Origin: Gyrodactylus bullatarudis
Lineage: Eukaryota; Platyhelminthes; Monogenea; Gyrodactylidea; Gyrodactylidae
DNA length: 64,000 nt
Assembly: GCA_012064415.1 (NCBI GenBank)
Contig: SSNU01000144.1
Location: forward strand, 733,084 to 797,083
Reading direction: 5' to 3'
This document shows, one piece after another, positions 52,401 to 64,000 of the stretch (its first letter is position 1; every line of letters starts with the position of its first letter). The translations under genes were made by a program, and so were the position numbers. The notes below the pieces were generated by a model. It ran no database searches. It was not told the origin of the DNA and was given only the letters and a program-made list of their open reading frames with translations.

Positions 52401-55400
52401 TTCCTAATTTTGATCATACCGGTCCAGGATTATACTTTCGCGAAACTAGATACGATTTTTAGCCAAATTGGAAAAGTTTAAACTCTCAAGTCTGCCTTTC
52501 ACTTGAATTGAGGAAAAGGATGTTGGTCAAAGATGTAGAATTCATCTTTTCCCAATACTCCTAAGTCTCTCTGTCCCAGGAGAAATTTAGAAGAGGCATA
52601 CAATTGTTTTTTTGAATAAATTAAAAGATTTTTTTAATGTAAAAGTATACTTCTTGTTCATTTAGTATAATGGGGAAAAAGAAGGAACCAAATCTTTCAA
52701 AGTCATAGAGGATGAAGTAACAAATGTGGACATTCTCCTAGTTTAGTTCTTGAAAATGAAAATTTGGAAATTTCCCGCAAGAAAGTGCAATAGAGATATG
52801 ATGCTGATAAAATAAAGAGGAAAATTTATCAAAATAAAATAAATTCCTGAAAAATCTCCGAGCATGAAAAGAAGAAAATCTTTCATTTCAGAAGGCATTT
52901 TCATTTAAAAAGGTAGACAAAAGTACCTGAGGAAATAATATTCAAGTTTTGAGAAGAAGTAGTCAGTAATGGCTTGAGAATTTCGAAAATCAGTCGAACC
53001 CAGTGAAACGAGGCACTGTTGTTTCGTATATGAATTATTAAGAGTGACATTAACATTGATCTAGACGACAATCTGGGTATTCTGTAAAATGTACATTTTT
53101 GTACATGAATTGAATCGAATGCAAGCGTTAAAATTAAATTTTCACGTACACACGAGCCTATTCAACCCCAAAAATGTCCATCAGATTGAAATAATGGAAA
53201 AATTGATTTAGGACTGGAAAAAATATGGTTGAAGCTCTATATTCAAGATTGTCAATCAGGCCTAATACAATGCAATAAACACTATAGAGACAAGAGCTTC
53301 CGCAAAGAATACATTTGCATTCTTGGGAATAACCCCCCTCCCGAAGATGATCATTGATTCATTTAGAGGATGAATTTTACTTTTAGTTCATCACAAAGCA
53401 GAATCTGTAATAAGAAAATAAAAGAGAGGTGAGGGAATGAAAAAATACATTTTTTACCAATTGATACTACAATGAGCAATAAAAACAAGATTAACTTGGA
53501 AATGAGGGTAATTTCTCTGTTCACTTGAGTCCGAAATCGATTAGCATGGAAAATGTGTATCTTCTAGGAGGAAACTGAGCTTGTAATAAAATCATAAAAA
53601 GAGAAAGATGACATTTACTTTTTCAAAAAGGGATAAAAATCCCTGTCCTTCGATATAAGCTCTACATTAGGGTTTAAAAAATTTTATTTTCCCCGAACAA
53701 TGCTCTATGCCTTAATCAAAAGTTGATTTTGAAAGACACATTTTTGAAAGTGAGAATGAATATTTTTCATGTTCTGATATACAAAAATCCCATTTTCCCT
53801 AAAATCATCAATTTTTACCATAAGCCCTACTTTTATTCAAAGTTTTTCAAAAAATATTCAAAATCCGTAATTTTGACCTTTCTCGTAGTAAATTCATTGA
53901 AAAATCTTGGCGCGTGATCAAAAATTGCCATTTTTAATCGAGATTATGTATGTCAGAACAAACTTAAAAACGTATGGTTTTGCTGGAAAAAATGCTTAGT
54001 TTTCGATATTCTTCAAAATGAGATTAAGGCTGGGAAAAGTTGAAAAATTTGGCCTTCTCTATTCTACATTGTATAATCCAAGTGATGAGTTTTACTACTA
54101 CTTCTACAAGAAGGGTTTCATCACCAAGCTATGTTCGAATGTCGACAAATCTCCGGGAAACCATGCTTCCCATTTAACATCAAAGTGGAAAATCATCTTA
54201 CAAAAATGAGCTTAATTTTAACCTTGACTACTACTTGTAATAAAATTTGTAAACAAGAAACCCTTTTCTAATACAAGAGACTGAAATTTAGCCGGTAAAT
54301 AACCTCCTGGGAAAAATTTGAGAGTAGTGGTATGCCTCCTTCATTAACCTAATAGCTTTCCATGAATAGGTCCAATGATTAAATTAATTCGCACACCTGA
54401 TCAAAATTCAAATTGTAATTTTCTCAGAACTCAAGATGTACATTCTTTCATGAAGACTATTGTGGAATATTTGATTGTGATGACGAGCAACTAATAACGC
54501 TAGCAAATGATTTTAATACATTTTTTTATCCAAAGAAATATGCTTCAGGGATATCCTAATAGATTCCAACCTATTCAATATCTGTCTCTCTCTTTGACCG
54601 TGTGTGCTTAGAATGGGATCAACCAGATAAACGTTGTAATAGCCATTATTCATACACACAAATGTATATCATATTTTAGTGCGTGTGTTTTGTCTTGATG
54701 TGTCCGTGTATGTATTCGTATATCTGCTTTACGAATAGATGCAAATATGAAATGTATCAAATATAGAATAGAGAATTCTGTATAGAAAGAATGATTCTCA
54801 GGACAAATGGCAGTGTATTATTATCTGAGCTACACAGGAGAGATAAAAAGAGATAGAGAGAGAAACTGAACGAGCTGAATTTGAGGAAGTGAGTAAGAGC
54901 AAGAGCAAGAGAGAGAGAGAGAGAGAGAGACGAGTACAAATAGACCGAGTGAAAACGAAGGAGAACATATATTGCAGTATTATTATTAACACTACTGCTA
55001 CATAAACTATAGAGCTAATACTACTCTACTGTCGTTGTATCATAGTGATAATATTAATAATAAAACAGTTAATCTACATCTTTGTCATCTCTCATCAAAA
55101 GTTACAGTAATAATAAAAATATCTTGTTCAACTCTTAACAAGATAACAAGTAAAATACACAAAAGAAAGAGAGAGAGAGATAAGGACTCATTTACACTGT
55201 CTTCACTTTAATCATCTACATTTCTTTTCATCGTCATCATTGTGAAAATCGACAATTCTTCATTGTCCAATCCGGAGAGAAAGAAGCACGAGTGAAAAAG
55301 AAAGAAATAACAGCCCCGAGAAGGAGAGAAAAAAAACATTCAACTGAGCAGAGGAAAATCAGTCTGGATTTCTTCTTCTACACATTTGTAACATGGAATT

Positions 55401-58191
55401 AATTTTCAGATGAATCCCAGTTCTATTTGATCATTCATCATCAGATTAAACCCTTTGTGAGTGATTCCTCCTTTGCATAATAAATACCAATGATAGAATC
55501 CCTTCAACTGTGTTATGCCAATAATAAATAGATAGTTTTTAATATTAATAGATAGCTTTAATAATAATAGAACCTCTCTTCATCTCAACCTATCTAGCCG
55601 AATACAAAAGTATTTTGAGAATTGAAAGAAAAGTTGGAAAATATATTCCTGGCCACATAAATTGTCTGAGTCTCTTCATTACTAAAGGCTTTTTGGCTTA
55701 TTTGATTTTGATCATTTAAAATGTAGAGGTGTCTTTTACAATACAACCTGCATTCACATCAGCTAGTGATATTCTTTAGATCAATAAAGTTGATATTTCA
55801 ATGAACTCTAAGGAGAAATTAGCATCGTTTTACAATAATAAAAAGTACAGATATGAGTAGCTCTGAGCATAATTCATTTTGTGTTATTCCCAAGGTATTT
55901 TTCATTTATGTATTACGATAATCATTGTGCATTGGTTGATTTAATTTTCTCTGGCGATAAATGGGGAGATTACGCACACACATACACAAGTTGGATGTTT
56001 TAAATCTACTACTAGAAATGCAGACTTGTTTGTTAAAGAGGCCAATTGATTATGATTATGTAACAGACACATTGTTAAATACATTACATTGAGAGGAGAT
56101 ACGGGAAATTTGAATATTTTTTTCTCTCTCTCTCTCTGTTATCATAATTCTATTTATTTTCCCCTTAAAATAAAAACATACGTACACTGTACATTTCTTC
56201 ATAATTATCATCACTATCCGTGTGATACATTTCTACATTTAACACTGGATATAGTGGATTTGAAAATGTTGAGAAAAGTATTTATTGAAATAAATTAATT
56301 CCATCTCCCCGTGTGTGTGTCTCTCTCTGCCTCGCTCTCTCATCACTACCAATACTACTACTACTACTGTTGTAATAATAATAATAATAATCTTGTAATA
56401 GAATTCGGTGGAAAAAATTTATTATAAAGAATGGATTATCATCATTATCATTCTTTTTGAAAATGAGACTCAGAGAGAGAGGGAGAGAAAAGATGGATTG
56501 AATAAAATGGAGAGAGTGAGATATAGAGATCCTCTTTGGATAAATATCCCCTTTAGGATTTTACAAGATGTCCACTGGTCTACACACGTTCTCTATACAA
56601 CTATGGTGAGAGAGAGAGAGTAGTCTTCATCCATCTGTATTGAGAGAATGGAATGTTTTTTTAAATCAGTCACTCTAGATTTCGTACAACAGTTGTACAT
56701 GTATGAAGGAGACAAAAATCATTATTATTTCTATGAATAGAGTTCTTGGCGAAAAAAATGGATCTTTGAATAATTCTCATCCTAAGCTTGTTTTTAGACT
56801 TTTGTAAGAGTAATTAATTAATTTTAATGGTTTTCTATCTAAATCGCTCTCTCTCTCCCACTTTATAAAGCATGTGTTTTTCTCTTCAATTGTTCTATTC
56901 TAAAGGGAGAGAAATAAATCATTCAATTGAATGAGGATAATAACTGAAAGTAAAAGAAATTGAATTACTTGTACGCTACTCAATTCATTCGTGAAAAAAA
57001 CTAATGTATTGGCGTTAATATCGCCACAGACAATCCTAACAAGAATAAGTGTAATACAATAAACATTTTAGAAAGTAACACACTGTGTACAGACAACGGG
57101 GAACATGTTGAAATCCTTGAGGAAATAAATAAAATGAAAAAGAACAAGGAAATACTCTATACAGTAAATACTCTATATAGTAATTCTCCCTGTGAGATAC
57201 ATATTGCATATGTTTAGAAGAATATTGTAATGCAGTAATAATATAGCACTGTACTGTATTTATTGGGTTTATCCTATTTCACGTCTCATTTCATCTCTCC
57301 CATTGTAATAATATAGTGTAGTGAGTAGCTTTGGAGAAGAAATTGCAGCAGCACGAGAAAAATCAATTGAAAAAACAATCAATTATTCATGAATGCTTAT
57401 CTATCTGTTTTAAAAATTGAATTATATTCGATAAATTTAATCATCGATACAAGTTCAAAGTTGGAAAGGAGAATTTCTCAATTTTGTTGACAGAAAACTG
57501 TTACCATAGAAAAAAGGATTAAAAATCCATTAAATTAATTATTATCATACTACTCTCACTCTCGCTCTCTTCTTCTCTCGTTGCATTGAAGAGTCTTGAA
57601 AGTTAACAAAAAATATCTTACACGCACTCATCTGTTAGAATGGAGAATGTTATTCGTGTTATTCGGGGTACACACCAGAGGGAAATTATATGAAAAAGGA
57701 CATCAAATAGAAATGAAAATTAATAACAAATCAAATTCCCTCTTATAAAAATATAGAGAGTTAATCTCTCATCTAGAATTGAGAATATAAATTCCCTTTG
57801 ACCAATGAGAGACCAGAGAGAATATAAGATGTTGGGAATACTTCTCCAGACACATATAGCCAACTTTTATTATTTTATTATTTTTAACAATAAGTAGTAG
57901 TAATTAAGGTAAAAGTTATTTTGAAGAAACTCTCAAGAGCGCTTATTCTCTCAAGGCAACTCATCAAATTTGTACTTTTTCACTTGTCTCAGTGGTGACT
58001 GTTACTCACAGCTGATAGCAAGAGTTGCACAATTTTCCCTAGACTCTCAGAGATTTTAATGCCTTGCCATCTTTCTATTCTAGTCGAAGAAGAAATTGAA
58101 GAATACAAAGGAAAAGAGAAATATTATAATACAGAGAACGTTTCATAATTGAATTTAAATCCACAAAACTACGCAGAGTCAGATCAAAGAA
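49403..58191. other. long non-coding region between Rab27 and the calcium-sensor gene
   Basis: About 8.8 kb without a supported exon. It holds GA/CT microsatellites (near 54909-54930, 55168-55182, 56125-56137, 56607-56620) and triplet runs near 56353-56390. The last few hundred bases before 58192 presumably contain the 5' leader and promoter of the calcium-sensor gene, but no TATA box could be assigned. The 3' end of Rab27 is probably near the AATAAA at 49548. Confidence 0.5.
49548..49553 (+). terminator. AATAAA poly(A) signal, probably of Rab27
   Basis: First plus-strand AATAAA after the Rab27 stop, about 146 nt downstream. Confidence 0.5.
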
Positions 58192-61100
58192 ATGGGTAAT
58201 GCATTTGGACCCCGTAAGAAACTGCCAAAGGAAGACTTGTCTTTCCTAATGAATAACACTCACTTTACAAAGAAACAAATCAAACAATGGTACCATGGAT
58301 TTATAGTGAGTAGTACTTTAATTGCATTTCCTCCCCTTGAGAATTCTAAATGCAAAGTGTTCATTGATCGATTAATTTTGTCAGGGTCCCCATGACACAG
58401 GTAAAATGTTTCCCTTGATCATTGAAAAAGTTAAAGATCTTATTGAATGATCTAAGCTCTAAAGGACAATTATCTAAAGAGCATACAGCAGTTAGTTAGT
58501 TTTATCATTTGAATGTGTGAGAAATTTATTTCTTACAAGCTTCCTTCATTATCTACTACCAATACTCTGTACACTGCATAGGCATGGGATGAAAAGAAAG
58601 AGAATAGTGCACAAACTGATTCAGAGTTACACATATAATATATTCATTTTATAATCGAATTGTATTTAGCAAAATTAAATTTATTCTCAGGGAAATAAAT
58701 TTGAATAGAACGAATAAATTGATAATACGTTACAATACGATGCATATTGTTGTATCCTATAGGGAGGGAAAAACCAAAATGAATTGCTTTTCTTTCTCCC
58801 TCTCTATCTCTAAAAATTGATTTAAGTTTAACATAATGATGATGATAGAATTATGATTTAATAATAGAAATCCAGATTTTGAATGAAAAATATTAAACTT
58901 TTACTACAACAGTTAATCCAAAGATCCTTTATTTTTATAACTCTACTTTTTATTACTAAACAATTACAATTACATTGTAAAATAGGTCAAATGATGAGTG
59001 TAGCACTGATAGAATATTGATAGTCAAAATTAATTGGTTGGATAAAATAAGGGAAAATATTACATTCATAAAAATATTATTCCCACTAATTATAATAATA
59101 GAATAATATAGTATAGTTAACCTAGTTCGGAGAATTTTAACATTTACTGAATCTGCCTCACTATTAATAATATCATTTACAAGAGAATTTTAATTGTATT
59201 ACAACTTAACAATACATTTAGAAACAAGCATATCAAACAATTCAAATCAATAACTAAAACTATGAGCTTTATCTACTACACTATATTTACAATATTATTC
59301 AAATAATCTTTGAACATTTTCCATCCTAATTATAGACGCTGTATTATTTGAAAATGGAGTAGCAAGATAATTTCTGCAAAACATTGTCTGTGTATATATA
59401 GTTAAGGCCTTTGAGTTCCATTCTCTCAACTCAATAATTCAACAGCAGTGATTCTTGTAACAATAGAACGATGAAAAAGGAATTGTCTAATAAGTTTATG
59501 TCTTTACTAATGATTAATTAACCATTGTAGTTCAGTCTGCAAGCGGTATTAATTATATTATGAGATTCATTAATAAAATTCCAAAGAAAAAAGAATCAAA
59601 ATCTGATGATAAAAGGAGACCTCTTTTTCTTGTATGAAACTCTTTTTAGTAAATCAAAACCAAAATTGGACAGCAGTAATATTAGCTTAGAGTTTATCCA
59701 CAAATATTGTATATGTATCTTCTTTCCATAATATATCAACAATCTATGATGTAAACAGAAAAATGAATGAAGCAATAATTGCTTTTATGACTGAAAGAAA
59801 GGACTATCATCATAAATATTGCCTTTTTAGGATTTATTTTCTTGTTTTTCTCCAAGATGAAAGAAACTGTCAATCTTAGAGATGACTTTCAAATCAGATA
59901 ATTTAATATGAACATTGTCTAGAGATAAGATAATTCTTTCTCTCGGATCTCTATAGAATTTGGGATTAGACGAGGTTGATTAATTCTTCAGGCTCCAGTC
60001 TCTTAAATGAAAAAATGTCTTGCCTGTAGAATCTACAGTGTAGATTCAATATAATGTAGGCTACCATCTTGATTTAATTGCAATAAAAAATTTATTATGA
60101 TACTACAGTAGTAAGTTTAGAAACTGGCTACTGTACTGATTTATAAATGATTTGAGATTAATCAAGTTAGTTTGCCAATTGGATGTTAAATCTGTGTCTC
60201 TCACTCCCTCCTAGATTGTTTACACAACATAATTAATTAATTCTTAACATGAGGTATCAGCTGTGAAAGATTTTCAGTCGTTTCAATCTGTCTCCCAGAT
60301 GATGATAATTTTTCTCTCTCCCTCATAATATATTAAACAGTTGGATTTGTAGTTTCAAAGATTTACTCAAACCCTAAACTGGTCAAAAAGAGGAAATACG
60401 AATATTAATAATAATCTAAGGGAAAAGTAAATTTTGACAGTTTACTGGAGAGAGAGAGAGAAATGAAATGTTCATCGAAGCAGAGCGATTACACAAAACA
60501 AAAGAGAGCTAGCTAAAGACTGAGTTTTTGTTCACAATGTTTGGGTGTGTGTCTGAGGGAGGAATTTTCTTCATTTGGGTATTTTGTTTCTGTGCAAATG
60601 GAATGAATATTGCCCCTTGTTTGAAAATTCAAATGAACGGAAATGAAAAAAAAAGATTTAAATCCATCTCTTCGCGTATTCTTGGTTTGAGTGTTATGTG
60701 GGCTGGAGGGAAGAATGACTTGAACATTATTATAATTCCCCTTTCAGTCAATCATTGAGTAGTAGTACAAATAGTCTTTTAGCCAACATTAAAAAATTTA
60801 ATTTAACAATGCAGAGAGAACGATTCGATTTCTATCAGAGTTAATCAATCAAAGTTATTAAATATTATTACCATATTTTTGTCAGCTTAAATCTCAATTG
60901 AAGATTTTAGAAAATGGCATTTTTTCCTGTAAGACTCTATGATTATGAGTTTGTAAATGAAAAATTTTAAACTAGCGCAAAGAAATTTGAAAAAATTGAG
61001 ATTTTCGAATGTCTTTTGAAGCATTTATACCAAATATAGTGATAAATAAGATTTTTTTCACATAAATTTGATAAATTTTTCTAGGAGAATTTCAACAATT

Positions 61101-62775
61101 TCAGGGAAAAATGGATTTTTGTACAAGAACATGAAAATTTTCATTTTAACTATCAAAAAATTTATATTTCTCTGTTTTAAACATGTAGGAATACTGTGTT
61201 AAACTATCACATACAGTGATTTCCCTACATAACGCCTCGAGATAACTCTACCCCATGCGATTTTCTGTATTTATACTTCCCCATATGCAACAACCAATCA
61301 GATTCGAGCATTAAAATTCGAATGTTTTTGCTAAGTTCTCAAGTCCCATTCAAGAATCATTTTACATGAATGACCTTCAAATTTTCTGCTCTATCAATTG
61401 AATTAAAAATTATAATTCAATTTTGAAGAGAAAGAAAAGCCAGAAAATTTTTCTGACACGCTAAAATAGAGTTGAAAAGATTCATTTTTGAAATCTTTTT
61501 TATTTTTTCAGTGAGAAAAAACGTGGAAATTGATACTTTGTCCAACTATAATTTTCAAACTGTTTCCAATCAGAAATTGTTCGGAGAGAAGGAATTTTGC
61601 ATCTCCTTGAAGAACATGAATTTCTGGAACAAGTTTAGTATTCTATTTCTTTCAAGGGTTCTAAAAATACCTCATAAAAAGGAGAATTCTTGTGTCTGTT
61701 ACCAATGACATTGTAAATAATAAATAATAAAATTTTCTCTCCATATGTACACACACACTGTTCTATTGAATAGCAAGAGAATATTCTTTTATGCAAAAAG
61801 AGTTATAAGGAGAGAGATAGAGATATCATTGAAAGTGAATCAATTGGTCAACAGGAAATCTATTCATTAGATTAATTTTCTTTACTTTTTTACCCTTTAG
61901 CGAGATTGTCCTTCAGGTCAGTTGAGCAAGAAAAAGTTTATTGAAGTATACTCTGGCTTCTTTCCAGACGGCAACGCTGAAGAGTTTTGTACGCATGTCT
62001 TTCGAACATTCGATAAGGATAATTCGGGAAAAATTGACTTTAAGGAATTTCTTCTTGCCATAAATATTACCTCTGGGGGCAAACCGGAGGAGAAACTTGA
62101 ATGGGCATATCAAATGTACGATATTGACGGTAATGGAACTATTGAGAAAGAAGAAATGGTTGAAATTATCAAAGTGAGTCTCACGTTCATCTCTTTCCCT
62201 TTTTCTAGGAATGTGACTTTTTCTGTCAAGTTTTATTTTTCTCTTATCCGTCTCTATTCTCTCTCTATTCCTCTCTCTCTCACTCACTCGCTCACAATCA
62301 CAATCACTTTGTATTTCTCTCTTGGAAAAGTAACAAATTCTTCTCTTTGCCAACATCATCTCATAAAGATGGAAGGAGAGTCTTTCATTTTTGATCTCTC
62401 CATTTCTCTTCTTCTGAGGAAGAAAATCCTTTAAAGGAAGTTTAGCTTTCTCTTCCTCTATTCAATCAGCAGTGAAGAAGCGAAAAAGATTCTCAATTTT
62501 TCAAAAAGCACCCTCTTCTTTGCATCTGTTGATGAAATCTTTTTGAGAGTGAAATTTAGATTCGATTTAATTCAACTTTTACTTAGGCTATCTATTCCAT
62601 GCTGGGTGCTGACGGCTCCTCAGTAGAACTAAGTCCAGAGGCAAGAACAGAAGAGATATTCGACAAAATGGACGAGAACAGTGATGGTGTCCTCACTCGA
62701 GAAGAATTCATGAAAGGATGCATGGCCGATAAACAGCTTTACTCAATGTTGTTAGCTGATGATACTTCAGATTAA
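58192..62775 (+). CDS. neuronal calcium sensor (visinin/recoverin-like EF-hand protein)
   Basis: Exons 58192-58305, 61901-62173 and 62587-62775, all joined in phase 0; 191 aa, the family length. It starts [10 protein letters not shown], with Gly2 suitable for myristoylation. [14 protein letters not shown] then joins [13 protein letters not shown], the degenerate EF-hand 1 with the family CPSG. Three intact calcium loops follow: EF2 [14 protein letters not shown]3 [14 protein letters not shown]4 [12 protein letters not shown]. The C-terminus ([13 protein letters not shown]) differs from NCS-1/frequenin and from hippocalcin/neurocalcin, so it is a divergent member, perhaps like nematode ncs-2. 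Such proteins move to membranes on calcium binding and regulate receptors or channels. Intron 1 is 3.6 kb, intron 2 413 nt. Confidence 0.9.
58306..61900 (+). other. 3.6-kb first intron of the calcium-sensor gene
   Basis: Begins GTGAGTAG and ends CCCTTTAG. AT-rich, with a GA tract near 60449-60462. The open frames inside (for example near 60.5 and 61.5 kb) have no splice support. Confidence 0.7.
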
Positions 62776-64000
62776 CCAAAATATCACAGAAAGTGCAAGA
62801 CCCATATTCACCTTGATTTTATTGGCCAAGTCCTGAATCCAACCCAATAGTTTTTTGTTTTTTGTCATGTCAGTCATGAGAGAGGTATATTCCCCCCCCT
62901 CCTTAGAAAACAATGCAACATAGACAAAAAAATTCTCATGAATGTAAATGCAAAGCGCAATTACCTCTAAATTTTCTCATAGAAAAAAACTTGTGTATTG
63001 AAAATAATCATGTTCATTCCAGAATTTCAAAAAGAAAACGCAGTCATTATCATTGCAATTGTATTACGTTTATTAAGAAAAAGAGAAAGTTATTAAAAGT
63101 TAATCTGTACAATAAGGAAATAATTTACCTCTCAGAGAGAATTCACTCCATTTTATGTTGTTTTCATGAAAATTTCTTCTTAACATCTGGCTCAAAGAGC
63201 AAGAATACGATAAGAACATGAACTAAGAAGGAAGAATCGAGTATAAACTGAATTTATAAAAAGTTTAGCATTTCGATTGTGTGTATAGGACCCCCTACTT
63301 CCTCTCCCACCTTCACATTCATAGCTAATGTCTCTGGATGATGATAAAATGACAAGAATAATAATATTATCTCTCATCATGGCGGTCTTTTTCTTGAGTA
63401 GGAATTAGAATTACAGAATGAAATAAAGTTTGACTAAAATTGATCAATGAAGTAGTATATTTTACGAATAGTATAGTAAAGGAAATAGAGCAAGGAAAGT
63501 CATCAAAAATATTGACATTGGAAAATGATTAGCATGTGAATCATTGTCTGAAGGGATAGTCAAAGTAACAAGAGAGCAAACAAAATCTTGATATTATTAA
63601 CAAATGCAAATTTCTTCTCAATCTGTACATCTTTTCGATTAGGGCATAAATGTATGCATGCAACTTAATTGCAAGATTGGTTTAATCAAGATTTCTCAGC
63701 TATTTGCAGAGGATGAGAATCATTTTTTTAATCTCCTTGTTGTTGTAGATTCAATTTATACATTAGATTTTCAATGACTGTTAATCCAGAGAAAATACGT
63801 CTACAGAGATATTATCAATGTACTTTAATTTATTCTCTTACAAAATTTCTCCCTAGTAAAGAGAGAGAGAGAGAGAGAAAATCAACAAAGTCGAAAAATA
63901 TTCAACGAGCACACTACGTATTCAAATCAGTTCACAATGAATGATTTTTCGAAAGCCTCTATGTATCCTTGGGTATGGAATTTATAGGAATTTAAAAAAG
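62776..64000 (+). other. 3' UTR of the calcium-sensor gene and following non-coding sequence
   Basis: Contains an AATAAA at 63422-63427, giving a 3' UTR of about 650 nt if used, and a GA microsatellite near 63859-63879. No other gene recognised up to the end of the window. Confidence 0.5.

Noticed and set aside
54757..54992. Leu/Ser-rich minus-strand frames resembling a membrane protein
   Set aside because: Produced by a GA/CT tract; no gene context.
61913..62359. 148-codon minus-strand frame with Arg-Glu repeats
   Set aside because: Antisense of the calcium-sensor exon 2 extended through the CT-rich intron 2.
61922..62434. 170-codon reading of the calcium sensor running past position 62173
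   Set aside because: It reads into intron 2 after a clear GTGAGT donor; the true EF4 exon follows at 62587.

Overview
This is a eukaryotic nuclear segment that is strongly AT-rich and full of GA/CT, CA, AT and ATT/CAT microsatellites. The genes are spliced with GT-AG introns, most of them short (54-174 nt), set between long stretches with no recognisable coding. The protein set (Arf1, Rab27, CNOT4, an RBM15/spenito-like protein, an animal-type glutamine synthetase, a neuronal calcium sensor and a BRAG/IQSEC-like ArfGEF) is metazoan. Base composition and repeat style suggest an arthropod, possibly a crustacean such as a parasitic copepod; that placement is inference only.

Layout. 1-22 kb is almost gene-free: one possible first coding exon near 2.8 kb, microsatellites, and two degenerate minus-strand LINE fragments at 18.5-20.2 kb. 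22.3-24.1 kb holds a three-exon Sec7+PH gene behind a TATA/CCAAT promoter. 27.9-48.5 kb is gene-dense. In order it carries Arf1 (-), an intronless Arf paralogue (-), an eight-finger C2H2 protein (+), a secreted Cys-rich orphan (+), an intronless RBM15/spenito-like RRM+SPOC gene (-), glutamine synthetase (-), an interval with a diverged direct repeat and an orphan ORF, then CNOT4 (-) and a helical-repeat protein (-). Rab27 (+) is divergent from the last gene, with 117 bp between start codons. 49.4-58.2 kb is again non-coding. A neuronal calcium sensor gene (+) with a 3.6 kb first intron fills 58.2-62.8 kb.

Functional threads. Several genes concern membrane traffic and small GTPases: two Arfs, a Sec7-family ArfGEF 3.8 kb from them, and Rab27. 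CNOT4 and the RBM15-like protein act in mRNA turnover and mRNA modification. No operon-like logic is implied.

The most unusual observation is a set of extremely short spliceosomal introns, supported by protein conservation: 25 and 35 nt in CNOT4, and 30 and 27 nt in Rab27. Rab27 also has Met-Asn where the P-loop normally has Ser-Gly. Exon joins were worked out by hand from reading frame, splice consensus and family alignment from memory; no database search was run.
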